Shown: positions 18,051-26,760, numbered from the stretch's first letter. The stretch is DNA of 64,000 nucleotides from Synechococcus elongatus PCC 11801 (GCF_003846445.2 NZ_CP030139.2:1240001-1304000); one strand, 5' to 3'. The notes: a model not told the origin generated them from the letters alone. Translations and numbers: made by a program.

Positions 18051-18161
18051 AACTTCCACCCTAAAGTAATACAAGTCATATTACAAATTTTCGCCTTAGC
18101 CCCAGCAGATGACGGCGATCGTGGCAACGGGCGATGATGCCAACAGTGCTCTGCGGTTTCT

Positions 18162-19049
18162 ATGGCTTCGACGTTGCGTGTCGCTCTGGCTCAACTGGCA
18201 TTTAGCGATCAGCCTGCGATCGATCGCGATCGCGTGACGGCAGCGATTCGGGAAGCCGCAGCAGCTGGGGCAGAGCTGATTGTGCTGCCCGAGATCCACG
18301 GCGGCTACTACTTTTGCCAGACCGAAGATACTGCTCAGTTTGATCGCGCCGAGCCGATTCCAGGGCCAAGTACGGACTATTACAGCGCGATCGCCCGAGA
18401 ACTCTCCGTTGTTCTCATCCTTTCCCTGTTTGAACGGCGGGCGGCGGGGCTCTATCACAACACCGCGGTCGTGATCGAACGGGATGGAACGATCGCCGGT
18501 CGCTATCGCAAGATGCACATCCCTGACGATCCGGCTTACTACGAGAAGTTCTACTTCACGCCGGGCGACTTGGGGTTTGAACCGATTCAGACTTCGGTTG
18601 GCAAGTTAGGGGTGCTGGTCTGCTGGGATCAGTGGTATCCCGAAGCGGCACGGTTAATGGCGCTGGCTGGGGCAGATCTGCTGATCTATCCGACCGCAAT
18701 CGGCTGGGATCCACTAGATATCGCGGAGGAACAACAGCGGCAGCGAGAGGCTTGGCAAACGGTGCAGCGTGGCCATGCGATCGCCAATGGAATTCCTTTG
18801 CTGAGCGTGAATCGGGTTGGCTTTGAACCCTCGCCCGATCCGGCTGCTGCGGGCAGTCAATTCTGGGGCAGCAGTTTCATTGCTGGGCCGCAGGGGGAAT
18901 GGTTAGCAAAGGCTGGCGATCGCGAGCCGGAACTGCTGATTGCTGACCTCGATCGCGATCGCAGCGAACAGGTACGCCGGATTTGGCCCTTCCTGCGCGA
19001 TCGCCGCATCGATGCCTACGGCGATTTAGTTCGGCGCTATCGAGACTAA
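18162..19049 (+). CDS. aguB: N-carbamoylputrescine amidase
   Basis: 295 residues of the nitrilase superfamily with the full triad E44 (LPEIHGG), K117 (RKMHIPD) and C154 (VLVCWDQWYPE). The HIPDDPAYYEKFYFTPGD and CWDQWYPEAAR blocks are specific to N-carbamoylputrescine amidase, which releases putrescine, CO2 and ammonia in the arginine-agmatine route of polyamine synthesis. Agmatine deiminase is not in the window. The nuclease gene follows after 5 bases, so they are probably cotranscribed. Confidence 0.9.
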   Translation: MASTLRVALAQLAFSDQPAIDRDRVTAAIREAAAAGAELIVLPEIHGGYYFCQTEDTAQFDRAEPIPGPSTDYYSAIARELSVVLILSLFERRAAGLYHNTAVVIERDGTIAGRYRKMHIPDDPAYYEKFYFTPGDLGFEPIQTSVGKLGVLVCWDQWYPEAARLMALAGADLLIYPTAIGWDPLDIAEEQQRQREAWQTVQRGHAIANGIPLLSVNRVGFEPSPDPAAAGSQFWGSSFIAGPQGEWLAKAGDREPELLIADLDRDRSEQVRRIWPFLRDRRIDAYGDLVRRYRD

Positions 19050-19054
19050 CCCCG

Positions 19055-19543
19055 ATGATCAAACCCCTGTCCGCGATCGCTCTACTGTTCTTGCTAGGCA
19101 TCAGTGGTTGCCAATCGCCGGGTCCACCAGGTGAAGTCAGCCAGATTAGTGACGGCGATACCCTGACTGTGCAGCAAGACGGGGCGGCGATCAAAATCCG
19201 CTTGGCCTGTATCGATGCACCAGAACTGGGACAGAAACCTTGGGGTGAGCGAGCGCGTGGAGTATTAGGCGTGTTGGCTCCAGTGGGTAGTGAGGTGACG
19301 GTCGAGTCCTTTGAACGCGATCGCTACGGACGCACGGTGGCGACGGTTTGGCGCGAAGGGCAATCGGTCAATCTGGAAATGGTGCGGCGCGGTTGGGCCA
19401 TGGTTTACCGGCAACACCTTCGCAACTGTGATGCCAGTGCTTACTTTGCAGCGGAAACAGCAGCACGGCGCGATCGCATTGGCTACTGGCAAGCAGGTCG
19501 TAACCCTCAGCCCCCTTGGGAATGGCGTCGCCGCCAGCGCTAA
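19055..19543 (+). CDS. Staphylococcal-nuclease-like lipoprotein
   Basis: 162 residues from ATG 19055; the open frame begins further up, inside aguB. The N-terminus is a lipoprotein signal (LLFLLGISGC, lipobox cysteine 19). The SNase domain follows: ISDGDTLTV, the ACIDAPE motif with catalytic Asp/Glu, ERDRYGRTVATVW with the arginines, and NLEMVRRGWAMVY. It would be a Ca-dependent, membrane-anchored extracytoplasmic nuclease for nutrient scavenging or DNA processing. It is coupled to aguB only by position. Confidence 0.88.
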   Translation: MIKPLSAIALLFLLGISGCQSPGPPGEVSQISDGDTLTVQQDGAAIKIRLACIDAPELGQKPWGERARGVLGVLAPVGSEVTVESFERDRYGRTVATVWREGQSVNLEMVRRGWAMVYRQHLRNCDASAYFAAETAARRDRIGYWQAGRNPQPPWEWRRRQR

Positions 19544-19561
19544 CTAAGAAGCATTAGCCAC

Positions 19562-19591
19562 AAAAAAGTCTCGGCAGTGCTGCCGAGACTT
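19562..19591 (-). terminator. Intrinsic terminator of trpB
   Basis: AAGTCTCGGCAG (19566-19577) and CTGCCGAGACTT (19580-19591) form a perfect 12-bp stem. On the minus strand it is followed by TTTTTT (A6 at 19562-19567 on plus), so it ends transcripts coming from trpB. On the plus strand there is no T-tract, though the stem could still stop the nuclease transcript. Confidence 0.85.
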
Positions 19592-19687
19592 GCCAATGAC
19601 CCAGGGTAATTCGCTGTATCCATGCTGGGTCTGTTTTAGGCGATCGCAGGCAGATGCTTCTGCCATGCAAGCTACAAATTTACGCTG

Positions 19688-20950
19688 TTAAAACTGGAGT
19701 CTTTGCGCCACGGTTTGCACGTCTTTATCACCGCGACCCGAGCAGTTGATCACCAAGTTGGGATTGCCGCTCAAGGTCGGACAAAGCTTCTCAAGGTGCG
19801 CAAAGGCATGGGCCGTTTCCAAGGCTGGAATGATCCCTTCCAGTCGTGAAATCCGTTGGAACGCTTCCAGCGCCTCGTCATCGGTGACGCTGTAGTACTC
19901 AGCGCGCCCCGCATCCATCAAGTAGCTGTGCTCAGGCCCCACACCGGGATAGTCCAAACCCGCACTGATCGAATGGGCTTCGATCACCTGCCCATCGTCA
20001 TCCTGAAGCAGGTAGCTCATCGCGCCATGCAGGACACCCACACGACCTTTGGTCAGTGTGGCAGCATGTTCCGGCGTATCCACGCCACGACCCGCCGCTT
20101 CTACGCCGATCAAACGCACGGTGGGCTCATTGACGAACTCGTTGAACATGCCCATGGCATTGGAGCCACCGCCCACGCAGGCCAGCAGAATATCCGGCAG
20201 TCCGCCCCAGAGCGCCTGGGCTTGCTGACGGACTTCCCGACCAATCATGCTGTGGAATTCCCGCACAATCATCGGGTAGGGATGTGGGCCTGCAACGGAA
20301 CCGAGGATGTAGTGAGTGTCTTCGACGTTAGTCACCCAGTCGCGGATGGCTTCTGAAGTGGCATCTTTGAGCGTGCCAGAACCCGCCGCCACGCCGCGCA
20401 CTTCTGCACCCATCAGGCGCATCCGGAAGACGTTGAGGGCTTGGCGTTCCATATCGTGGACGCCCATGTAAATCACGCATTCCAGACCGAAGCGAGCACA
20501 GACCGTTGCAGTGGCCACACCATGCTGACCCGCGCCCGTTTCAGCGATGATCCGTTTTTTGCCCATGCGCTTGGCCATCAAAGCCTGACCCAGGGCGTTA
20601 TTAATCTTGTGCGCGCCGGTGTGGTTAAGGTCTTCCCGCTTCAGGTAGATGTTGGGGCCTTGACCATCGGGACGGCGATAGTACTCCGTCAGGCGCTCAG
20701 CAAAGTAGAGGGGGTTGGGGCGACCGACGTAGTCGCGCAGCAGTCCTTCAAATTCCGCTTGAAATTCAGGATCGCGGCTATAGCGAGCAAAGGCCTGTTC
20801 CAGCTCTGCTAAGGCAGGCATCAGGGTTTCGGGAACGTATTGCCCGCCAAAGCGACCGAAGCGCCCCAGTGGATCGGGCCGTTCGCCCAAGTTCGCGATC
20901 GCAGTGGCCCACGCGTTGGTGGTAGATGGATTGACCGGCGTTTGTGTCAC
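19688..20950 (-). CDS. trpB: Tryptophan synthase beta chain
   Basis: 420 residues. The PLP-binding lysine is K115 in [29 protein letters not shown] and the phosphate loop [10 protein letters not shown] are intact. It joins indole and serine into tryptophan with TrpA, which is not in the window; trp genes are dispersed, as in other cyanobacteria (trpD is near 45 kb). It is transcribed divergently from yciH with a roughly 100-base intergenic region. Confidence 0.95.
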   Translation of the reverse strand: MTQTPVNPSTTNAWATAIANLGERPDPLGRFGRFGGQYVPETLMPALAELEQAFARYSRDPEFQAEFEGLLRDYVGRPNPLYFAERLTEYYRRPDGQGPNIYLKREDLNHTGAHKINNALGQALMAKRMGKKRIIAETGAGQHGVATATVCARFGLECVIYMGVHDMERQALNVFRMRLMGAEVRGVAAGSGTLKDATSEAIRDWVTNVEDTHYILGSVAGPHPYPMIVREFHSMIGREVRQQAQALWGGLPDILLACVGGGSNAMGMFNEFVNEPTVRLIGVEAAGRGVDTPEHAATLTKGRVGVLHGAMSYLLQDDDGQVIEAHSISAGLDYPGVGPEHSYLMDAGRAEYYSVTDDEALEAFQRISRLEGIIPALETAHAFAHLEKLCPTLSGNPNLVINCSGRGDKDVQTVAQRLQF

Positions 20951-21054
20951 GATCGGCTCTGAACCCCAGGCAGAACGTCAGTTGCTTCCATTGTGCCACT
21001 GGTCAGAGAAGCCCAGAAACAGGACGGGAAACGGACGCACGGAGAACTCATCCC

Positions 21055-21390
21055 TTGGCTCAAAAGAAAAATAGCGATCGCGTCGTCTGGCGCGAATTTG
21101 GCAGTCAGGATGCCGCATTGGAGCGGGGTCAGCCCGATCGCCCACCCGCCCAGCATGATCTCCGCATCCAGTGCAGCCGTAAGGGGCGCGGAGGCAAAAC
21201 CGTGACGATCGTCACGGGCTTCCAGCATCGGCCAGAAACATTGGCGAGCCTGTGCAAAAAACTGAAGGCGCGTTGCGGTAGTGGCGGCACCGTTAAGGAC
21301 GACACGATCGAGATTCAGGGTGACCATCGTCAAACCCTGTTGGATGCGCTGAAGGGCTTGGGCTATGGTGCGAAACTGAGCGGCGGTTGA
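21055..21390 (+). CDS. yciH: SUI1/YciH-family translation factor
   Basis: 111 residues from a TTG at 21055 with GGAGA about ten bases upstream. The frame is open back to 20944, but that part overlaps the trpB start and codes for unlikely protein. The eIF1/SUI1 domain is clear: KGRGGKTVTIVTGF, LKKLKARCGSGGTVK-like block and the C-terminal LKGLGYGAKLSGG. YciH proteins influence start-codon fidelity. The last 28 bases overlap the convergent SPFH-like gene on the other strand. Confidence 0.85.
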   Translation: MAQKKNSDRVVWREFGSQDAALERGQPDRPPAQHDLRIQCSRKGRGGKTVTIVTGFQHRPETLASLCKKLKARCGSGGTVKDDTIEIQGDHRQTLLDALKGLGYGAKLSGG

Positions 21391-21827
21391 AGTTCAGTGG
21401 TCGTTTTTTCCTGTAGGAGTCGGCCCGCTTCCAGAGCTGGGAGCGGGATTCCCTTCTCGGTGGGGATGTAGATCACGGTGCGATCGCTTTGGTTTTGGCT
21501 CTCAGCGACACTCGTAATCCAAAGCCACTGCAGATAGACCTCATTCTCTTTCAGGGAATTGCCAATGATTTGGTTGGACTGGGCTAAACCCCGAGCCCGT
21601 TCAACTTCGGCTTGGGCTTGCAGTTTGGCGCTATCCAGTTTGGCTTGCGCTTCAAGGACAGCGATGCGGCGAGTGTATTCCGCTTCCTTGAGCTGGGCTT
21701 CACCACGCAGCTTCTGCACATAAATCCCGTACTGCGGCCCCAGTCCGAGCCAAAGACCAATCAGTAGAACAAGGGACAAGGCGATCGCGAGAATCGGACG
21801 CCAGGATGACGAAGTGTTTTCAGTCAT
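21363..21827 (-). CDS. Membrane-anchored protein resembling the tail of SPFH/prohibitin proteins
   Basis: 154 residues. One transmembrane helix (ILAIALSLVLLIGLWLGLG, about 12-30) is followed by a long Ala/Glu/Lys coiled coil (KLRGEAQLKEAEYTRRIAV ... AEVERARGLAQ). The end, NQIIGNSLKENEVYLQWLW plus VIYIPTEKGIPLP, matches the C-terminal part of stomatin/prohibitin-type proteins, but there is no SPFH core domain. It may be a short scaffold-like family of its own; the function is unknown. Its 3' end overlaps yciH in the convergent direction. Confidence 0.65.
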   Translation of the reverse strand: MTENTSSSWRPILAIALSLVLLIGLWLGLGPQYGIYVQKLRGEAQLKEAEYTRRIAVLEAQAKLDSAKLQAQAEVERARGLAQSNQIIGNSLKENEVYLQWLWITSVAESQNQSDRTVIYIPTEKGIPLPALEAGRLLQEKTTTELQPPLSFAP

Positions 21828-21911
21828 TGCTCTAACTGCAACCGCAGCAAAACTGCCCCTGTTGTAGCTGATTTAGGCTCGAAGAGAGATTAGCTCGCTA
21901 TGTCATTCATT

Positions 21912-22709
21912 TCACAACTCATCTGCATGAGTGCTCGAAGCAGTGCGCTCTAGAAACTGTTTGCCGCAATCCTTACATAGATAGCGTTGCTTGTTGTAGC
22001 GATGCCCATTCTTCGACAAGCGGTCAGACTGACAGTAATGACATTTCATTACTTTTGCCACTTTTTCATCCATTGACCTTGGCCCAATATGGGGTACCAG
22101 ATAGGCGACGAGCAATGCCTTGAGTTCTGCGTAGCGCGATCGCCGTTGATGCTCCTCTCCCCGTAACGCTTGCAGCAGTAGGGCGTTGTAGCACTGATGA
22201 ACCGTTTCAGCGAGGCGCTCACTCTTCTCAATCGGCAATGCCGGATTCCACTGCCGCAAGAAGTTTGCATATTGCTCAATCAACTGACGATTGAACGTCT
22301 CGTCAAACAGCACAAATAGCTGAGGCGCCACAAAGTACTGGACATAGACCACCTGGGGAATCGGGTCTTGAAAGTAGGCGACATGCGCTTCTACCAGGCG
22401 ATCGACAAACTCCGCAAAGGGTCGCTTCAGATCCGCAGACTGCAGGAGTTCCCGGTTGAGGGCCGTCACGTTTTCCATGTGGCGGGCTTCTAAAGCGTGA
22501 AAAATGGCGAGTTTATCGGGAAAAAACTGGTAGAGCGAGCCGATCGCCGTTTTTGCCCTGGCAGCAATCATGTGGGTGGTGGCGGCTTCGTAGCCGACTT
22601 CTACAAACACCTCGGCTGCCGATCGCAAAATTTGCTCAACCCTCTGTTGGCTGCGCTGCTGCTTGGGCTGTCGTCTCAGGGGCGTCGGGCTCGGTTGAGA
22701 TTTGACCAT
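21912..22709 (-). CDS. TetR-family repressor with a C-terminal transposase-type zinc ribbon
   Basis: 265 residues from ATG 22709. The open frame reaches 22766, but that would place the 24-bp palindrome 22737-22760 inside the gene, so the internal start is preferred. An N-terminal TetR helix-turn-helix (ILRSAAEVFVEVGYEAATTH ... GSLYQFFPDKLAIF) precedes a ligand-binding helical domain to about residue 215. The last 45 residues (KCHYCQSD ... YLCKDCGKQF, cysteines 223, 226, 245, 248) are an InsA-like zinc ribbon normally found at the start of IS1-type transposases. This seems to be a fusion created by an IS insertion. It probably represses itself and the divergent Rieske gene. Confidence 0.8.
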   Translation of the reverse strand: MVKSQPSPTPLRRQPKQQRSQQRVEQILRSAAEVFVEVGYEAATTHMIAARAKTAIGSLYQFFPDKLAIFHALEARHMENVTALNRELLQSADLKRPFAEFVDRLVEAHVAYFQDPIPQVVYVQYFVAPQLFVLFDETFNRQLIEQYANFLRQWNPALPIEKSERLAETVHQCYNALLLQALRGEEHQRRSRYAELKALLVAYLVPHIGPRSMDEKVAKVMKCHYCQSDRLSKNGHRYNKQRYLCKDCGKQFLERTASSTHADEL

Positions 22710-22736
22710 CGGTGACTGAAAGACCTTCTTGACAAA

Positions 22737-22760
22737 GATGAATAATCTGTCGTATTCATC
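22737..22760. promoter_or_regulatory. Perfect palindromic operator between TetR and Rieske genes
   Basis: GATGAATA (22737-22744) and TATTCATC (22753-22760) are exact inverted repeats around an 8-base spacer. The site lies between the divergent starts at 22709 and 22790, at the size and place expected for a TetR dimer controlling both genes. Confidence 0.7.
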
Positions 22761-22789
22761 AAACATGAGAGTTTCGTCACAATTTTACT

Positions 22790-23743
22790 ATGTCACCCAT
22801 TCTCCCGGGCGCACCGTGGCTGGTTGCTCATCGCTCAATGTTGGGCATTAACCAGCCCTACAAAATTTCCTTGAATGGCCAGGACTACGTCCTCTGGCAG
22901 AATTCGCAGGGCGAGGTCTTTGCCCTCAATAATGTGTGTCCCCACATGCAGGCTCCGCTCTCAGACGGCTGGGTTTGTCAGGAGCGAAATACCATTACTT
23001 GTCCGTTTCATGCGCTGGAGTTTGATGGACAAGGACGGCTGCATCAAGCTGGAAAAGTGGGAGCGCAGCCGCTCATCGCTCCGCTGGAACTTGTGATTCA
23101 GGGCGATTTCATCTGGACGTACGGCGGTATGGATGCCAAAATTCCGGTTCCTGACTTGATTGAACGAGTGAGTCAGGGCATGACTTTTGTGGGCGTTGCC
23201 GGAGAAAAGAGCATCGAGGGTCCCTTTCTACACAATCTGTTGATCAACTATGACTACAACCATCAGAACGGGACTCACCGAGAGCTATTTGCCATCAAAG
23301 CTAATCGCATTCCTGTCTTTGAAAAAGAGGGTTACTGGGCAAAGGTTGTGCAGGAACTTGATCGCAGTGATCCGACCTTCGCAGACATTTGCCGCAACCC
23401 GGTGATTCTCTCGGCACCCAAGACCTACACGAGTACGCTGGAATATGCGTTTCCAGCAATGACGACCTTTAAAACTCGCTTTGCATTGGGCGAGATTTTG
23501 CAGGTACACGTGCTGTATCCAGAAACTGCAACTCGTACTAAAGCCTTTGTCCTGGCTTTTGCCAAATTCAATCATCCCATCTTGAAACCGCTGTTCAAGC
23601 GATCGATGTTGAGTGCGGTGGCAACGGTTGTGGAACAGGATGCACGATCGATCGAAACGTTGTATCCGCGTCAGGCTGCGAAGATTCGCTTACCCAATGA
23701 GGAGATCATGGTTCATGCGGAAAAACTCTACCGGGAATGGTGA
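22790..23743 (+). CDS. Rieske non-heme iron oxygenase
   Basis: 317 residues. The Rieske [2Fe-2S] site is C50-x-H52 (CPHM) and C71-x2-H74 (CPFH). The catalytic mononuclear iron motif D155-x2-H158-x4-H163 fits the D-x2-H-x4-H pattern of Rieske oxygenases such as the PaO/chlorophyllide-oxygenase type; no C-terminal membrane helix is obvious. It hydroxylates or demethylates an unknown small molecule, with electrons from a ferredoxin. Its gene is divergent from the TetR regulator across a shared palindrome, so its expression is probably substrate-inducible. Confidence 0.85.
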   Translation: MSPILPGAPWLVAHRSMLGINQPYKISLNGQDYVLWQNSQGEVFALNNVCPHMQAPLSDGWVCQERNTITCPFHALEFDGQGRLHQAGKVGAQPLIAPLELVIQGDFIWTYGGMDAKIPVPDLIERVSQGMTFVGVAGEKSIEGPFLHNLLINYDYNHQNGTHRELFAIKANRIPVFEKEGYWAKVVQELDRSDPTFADICRNPVILSAPKTYTSTLEYAFPAMTTFKTRFALGEILQVHVLYPETATRTKAFVLAFAKFNHPILKPLFKRSMLSAVATVVEQDARSIETLYPRQAAKIRLPNEEIMVHAEKLYREW

Positions 23744-23930
23744 GGGTGAGCAGTGATTAAAGCCTAGGCAATCTGCTCAAAATCGGAATAAGACTAATAA
23801 CCGCTATATGGGTTAATGCACTACTCTGAAAGACTATCCAAAAGTGCAGCTAGCTAATGTTCTGCTGCACTCGCTGCTGTGGACCCTCGGACTCAACCGA
23901 CTAACTTCGTGTAGTTAGTCTGCAAGCAGG

Positions 23931-24560
23931 TTATTCGCTGGCTGGTGTGTACTTATTATTAGGCACAAGACCGTAATTTCCTGCAGACTCTAGCGTGATA
24001 TCTGGAAGGTTGCGGAGCATATCATCCCAAGTGGCCTGTGATTGCAAAGCTTCTACAATCATTTGAAGTGGCTCAGAAAAAATTGCATGAAAATCGGCCT
24101 CTTCAGGAAACTGAATCTTAAATGCCAACTGTTCTTGGGGAGGAGAAAATTGAGCATCAACTCCTTCTTTGTTGCCTCTTGCATCAACGCGATACCAACC
24201 AATTTCCGGTAAATGAATGGCATTGAAACCATGTAGGCAGTACGGTGCACCTTGATCGTCAATACTTAATCGCTGATAACAAAGTCCTGCAGGAATCTTA
24301 TTTGCTCGGAGTAGTGCTGCCAGTAAATGGCTCTTAGCATAGCAATAACCTGTTTTGTACCTAAGTACATCAGAAGCCCGACAGGTTACGGGATTCATCT
24401 GGTAATCAAAACTATGACAAATTTCATCTCTTACCCACTCGAAGCACGCTTTTGCGATCGCTGTTGGTGTTTCATGGCTTGATGCAATTTGTTTGGCAAT
24501 CTCGATAATTGTGGGATGTTGCCAATCAATAACTTCACTGGCTTTTAAGTATTCTTCCAT
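23931..24560 (-). CDS. Transglutaminase-like cysteine protease-fold protein
   Basis: 209 residues with the transglutaminase core: C73 in TGYCYAKSHLLAALLRA, H110 in YCLHGFNAIHL and D126 in WYRVDARGN, the catalytic triad. Bacterial members are mostly peptidases or amidases rather than cross-linking enzymes. No signal peptide or membrane segment is present, so it acts in the cytoplasm. It lies in the accessory stretch between the Rieske gene and the deaminase, with AT-richer composition than the core genome. Confidence 0.82.
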   Translation of the reverse strand: MEEYLKASEVIDWQHPTIIEIAKQIASSHETPTAIAKACFEWVRDEICHSFDYQMNPVTCRASDVLRYKTGYCYAKSHLLAALLRANKIPAGLCYQRLSIDDQGAPYCLHGFNAIHLPEIGWYRVDARGNKEGVDAQFSPPQEQLAFKIQFPEEADFHAIFSEPLQMIVEALQSQATWDDMLRNLPDITLESAGNYGLVPNNKYTPASE

Positions 24561-24745
24561 GTGAACTACTACAAAGCTTATAAGCTAATTCTAAGCGACT
24601 CACTGACAGCTTAAAAGTGCTAAAAGTGCCGTAGATTCATTTCATCAACTTACCGCTTGTAATAAGCTCAGGAAGTCTGAGTTTTTTTCAGGATGCATTG
24701 TCATTGAAGCTCAGTCCCGCACTTGGATCTTTGACAGATCAGAGC

Positions 24746-24791
24746 GATCGCAAACATCGTTTAGTTGCACAGGTCAGTGCTGCTTGAAACT
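24746..24791. repeat. 46-bp direct repeat, copy 1
   Basis: This segment (core CATCGTTTAGTTGCA, ending GCTGCTTGAAACT) matches 26947-26992 at 43 of 46 positions in the same orientation. The two copies flank the block with the deaminase, GNAT and GST genes. It has no coding potential that I can see. Confidence 0.8.
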
Positions 24792-24818
24792 TCTGTTCGA
24801 CGTCACTTAGGCTACGGA

Positions 24819-25271
24819 TCACTCCTTAAATGCTTTCGCCCAGTAGTACGGCTGGACTTCCCCAAGCGTCTTGGCGATCCACCTAGAAGCATCTTGAGCG
24901 GTGGGCGTGGCGACCTCTACGCTCTCTCCCCAGTGAAATAGGCGTTCCTGACAGATTCCGCACGGGGTCAGGATCACAATTGGGCTATCGCCCGACAACC
25001 GCGAGACGCACACCAAAGCCGTGATCCGTTTGTCTAACTTCACTGCTTCACAGATGGCGCCCGTTTCAGCACATAAGCCGCCCCCGCCCCATTCGGGCTC
25101 GAAGACGACACTCGTTAGGATCTGGCCGTCGTCCGTGTAAGCAGCCGCTGCGATTCCTTCTGCCCTTGGAAAGCGTTGTTCCAAGAGAGCAATGGCCGCG
25201 TCGACTAGCGCTTGGTCAAGCTTCATCGCTATTTCCTCATTCTGTTGCATTGCCGCCTCTCGGCAGTTCAA
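24819..25271 (-). CDS. Cytidine/blasticidin-S deaminase-like protein
   Basis: 150 residues from ATG 25271; M8 or M16 (MKLDQALVDAA) are possible starts. The zinc site is C67-A68-E69 and PCGIC with C104 and C107, as in cytidine deaminases that use three cysteines. The overall length and spacing recall blasticidin-S deaminase-type members, often found on mobile DNA. It may salvage cytidine or inactivate a nucleoside antibiotic; sequence alone cannot decide. It is flanked by the GNAT gene upstream and by a 46-bp repeat downstream. Confidence 0.78.
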   Translation of the reverse strand: MNCREAAMQQNEEIAMKLDQALVDAAIALLEQRFPRAEGIAAAAYTDDGQILTSVVFEPEWGGGGLCAETGAICEAVKLDKRITALVCVSRLSGDSPIVILTPCGICQERLFHWGESVEVATPTAQDASRWIAKTLGEVQPYYWAKAFKE

Positions 25272-25347
25272 CGTTCTGCTTTAGCCGCTGCAACGCTCTC
25301 TCACTCCCAACCGATGACCTTGATACGGTCTGCGCACAAGCGGATTG

Positions 25348-25905
25348 TTATGCCGTCGTTGCCACAGCGCGACTCATTACGTAAACTGCATGGGTTTTAT
25401 TGCCAAATTGTCGAGGTTCTGTCTTACGGAGCATCTCAAATCCCAAACCTTTCCAGAACTGTAAACCTGGATCATTGGCTTCAATCACGCTCAGCGACAT
25501 CTGCTTGAGTCCTTGTTCTGCCACCCAATTCTCAAACGCCCGATAGAACTCCTTACCCAATCCTTGACCTCGGTGTTCAGGGCTTAACATCATCAATCCT
25601 AGCCACCAAGTCTGATCATCTGGATAGTAGCGAATTGACTCAATCATGCCGATTAAGTCATCCTGTGGAGCAAACAATCCAAAAATATATTTATCCTGTG
25701 TCGTTTTTCCACCTGGCACGACATCGAATTCTTCACGCGCTGCTGTTAGTGCAGGAGGTTGACCATCAGTTAGAAGCGCAAACTCTGTGCATTGCTCATA
25801 CAGCCTTTGCAGCACCCCTGCATCCTCTAGATTGAGAAGCTTTGCTAAGTAACCAGGACGATTTAGAGCAAAACTTACGGGATTAGTCATCTCTCCGATC
25901 AACAA
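25348..25905 (-). CDS. GNAT-family N-acetyltransferase
   Basis: 185 residues with the acetyl-CoA loop PEHRGQGLGKEFYRAF (Q/RxxGxG/A) and the C-terminal ANDPGLQFWKGLGFEMLRKT typical of GNAT enzymes. The substrate is unknown; small stand-alone GNATs in accessory DNA often modify antibiotics, toxins or amino acids. The stop codon lies within GGCATAACAA at 25345-25354, a sequence like the left end of integron attC sites. It is in the same orientation as the deaminase and GST genes. Confidence 0.85.
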   Translation of the reverse strand: MLIGEMTNPVSFALNRPGYLAKLLNLEDAGVLQRLYEQCTEFALLTDGQPPALTAAREEFDVVPGGKTTQDKYIFGLFAPQDDLIGMIESIRYYPDDQTWWLGLMMLSPEHRGQGLGKEFYRAFENWVAEQGLKQMSLSVIEANDPGLQFWKGLGFEMLRKTEPRQFGNKTHAVYVMSRAVATTA

Positions 25906-25983
25906 TAATTACGATTGCCTTCAACTTAACATTAATAGCCTTGCCAGTCGTTTCAAAATTTTGTCCCACTGGTCGGTTTAACT

Positions 25984-26760
25984 TTAACTTGATCTCGAAT
26001 ACTTACAAACAGCTTTCAATCTACTGCCACAACCCGAAGCGTAGACGGCATAACGTTTCGCTTCACCCGCCGTTAGTAACTTTTCGGATTCAACAGAGAG
26101 ACTCAGTGCGGTCGGTTTGAAAGCGGATTTGTATGCGTTTTCTCTCGCCATTTTTACGTATCCAGGAATGCTCTCAAAATCTTGGAACCATCGCTGAATA
26201 TTTGTGTACTCTGACAAATCAAAGCCACCCTCATGGGCGACATGCGTGTATGCATACAAACTGATATCAGCAATGGATGCATTCTCACCAAGAAAAAATC
26301 TATTGTCAGCTAAATGTTGTTCCATCACTGCAAGAGCCTTATGCCCACCAGTTTGCTTGGCGTGATATTCAGCTTCCCGCTCTTTGGGTAATCCTAAGTA
26401 CTTATTGATGTATCTTGCTGTTGCGATGTATGGCTCGTGACTATATTGTTCAAAAAACTGCCACTGTAATACTTTAGCCCTTTCATACTTTTCTTGTGGC
26501 AAGAATTCAGTCCCTTCTGCGAAGTAATTCAGGATCGCATTAGACTCCCACAGATAGTTGCCATCATCCAACTCGACGACTGGTATTCTTGCATTTGGAT
26601 TCATCTGCTTAAATTCTTCGGTATGAGTTTCGCTAGCCAGTATGTCAACATGAACCCATTGATGGGAAATACCAATAAACTGCATCAGCAATTTGATCTT
26701 GTAGCAATTCCCAGACAACATATCTCCAAAAATTTTATACATGTGTTTTCTCACCCTCAA
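25984..26760 (-). CDS. Glutathione S-transferase with C-terminal extension
   Basis: 258 residues. The thioredoxin-fold N-terminal domain (MYKIFGDMLSGNCYKIKLL, NPNARIPVVELDDG, LWESNAILNYFAE with the glutathione-binding E-S pair) and the helical C-terminal domain (FLGENASIADISLYAYTHV) are complete by about residue 210. The last 45-50 residues do not look like GST and run through a GTTATGCC-containing repeat-like sequence, so the original stop seems lost. The start may be M7 (MYKIFGD). It probably conjugates or reduces electrophiles. Confidence 0.8.
   Translation of the reverse strand: MRVRKHMYKIFGDMLSGNCYKIKLLMQFIGISHQWVHVDILASETHTEEFKQMNPNARIPVVELDDGNYLWESNAILNYFAEGTEFLPQEKYERAKVLQWQFFEQYSHEPYIATARYINKYLGLPKEREAEYHAKQTGGHKALAVMEQHLADNRFFLGENASIADISLYAYTHVAHEGGFDLSEYTNIQRWFQDFESIPGYVKMARENAYKSAFKPTALSLSVESEKLLTAGEAKRYAVYASGCGSRLKAVCKYSRSS

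Noticed and set aside
20944-21054. N-terminal extension of yciH
   Set aside because: It overlaps the trpB start region, has unlikely composition, and a TTG with a ribosome binding site at 21055 gives the normal family length.
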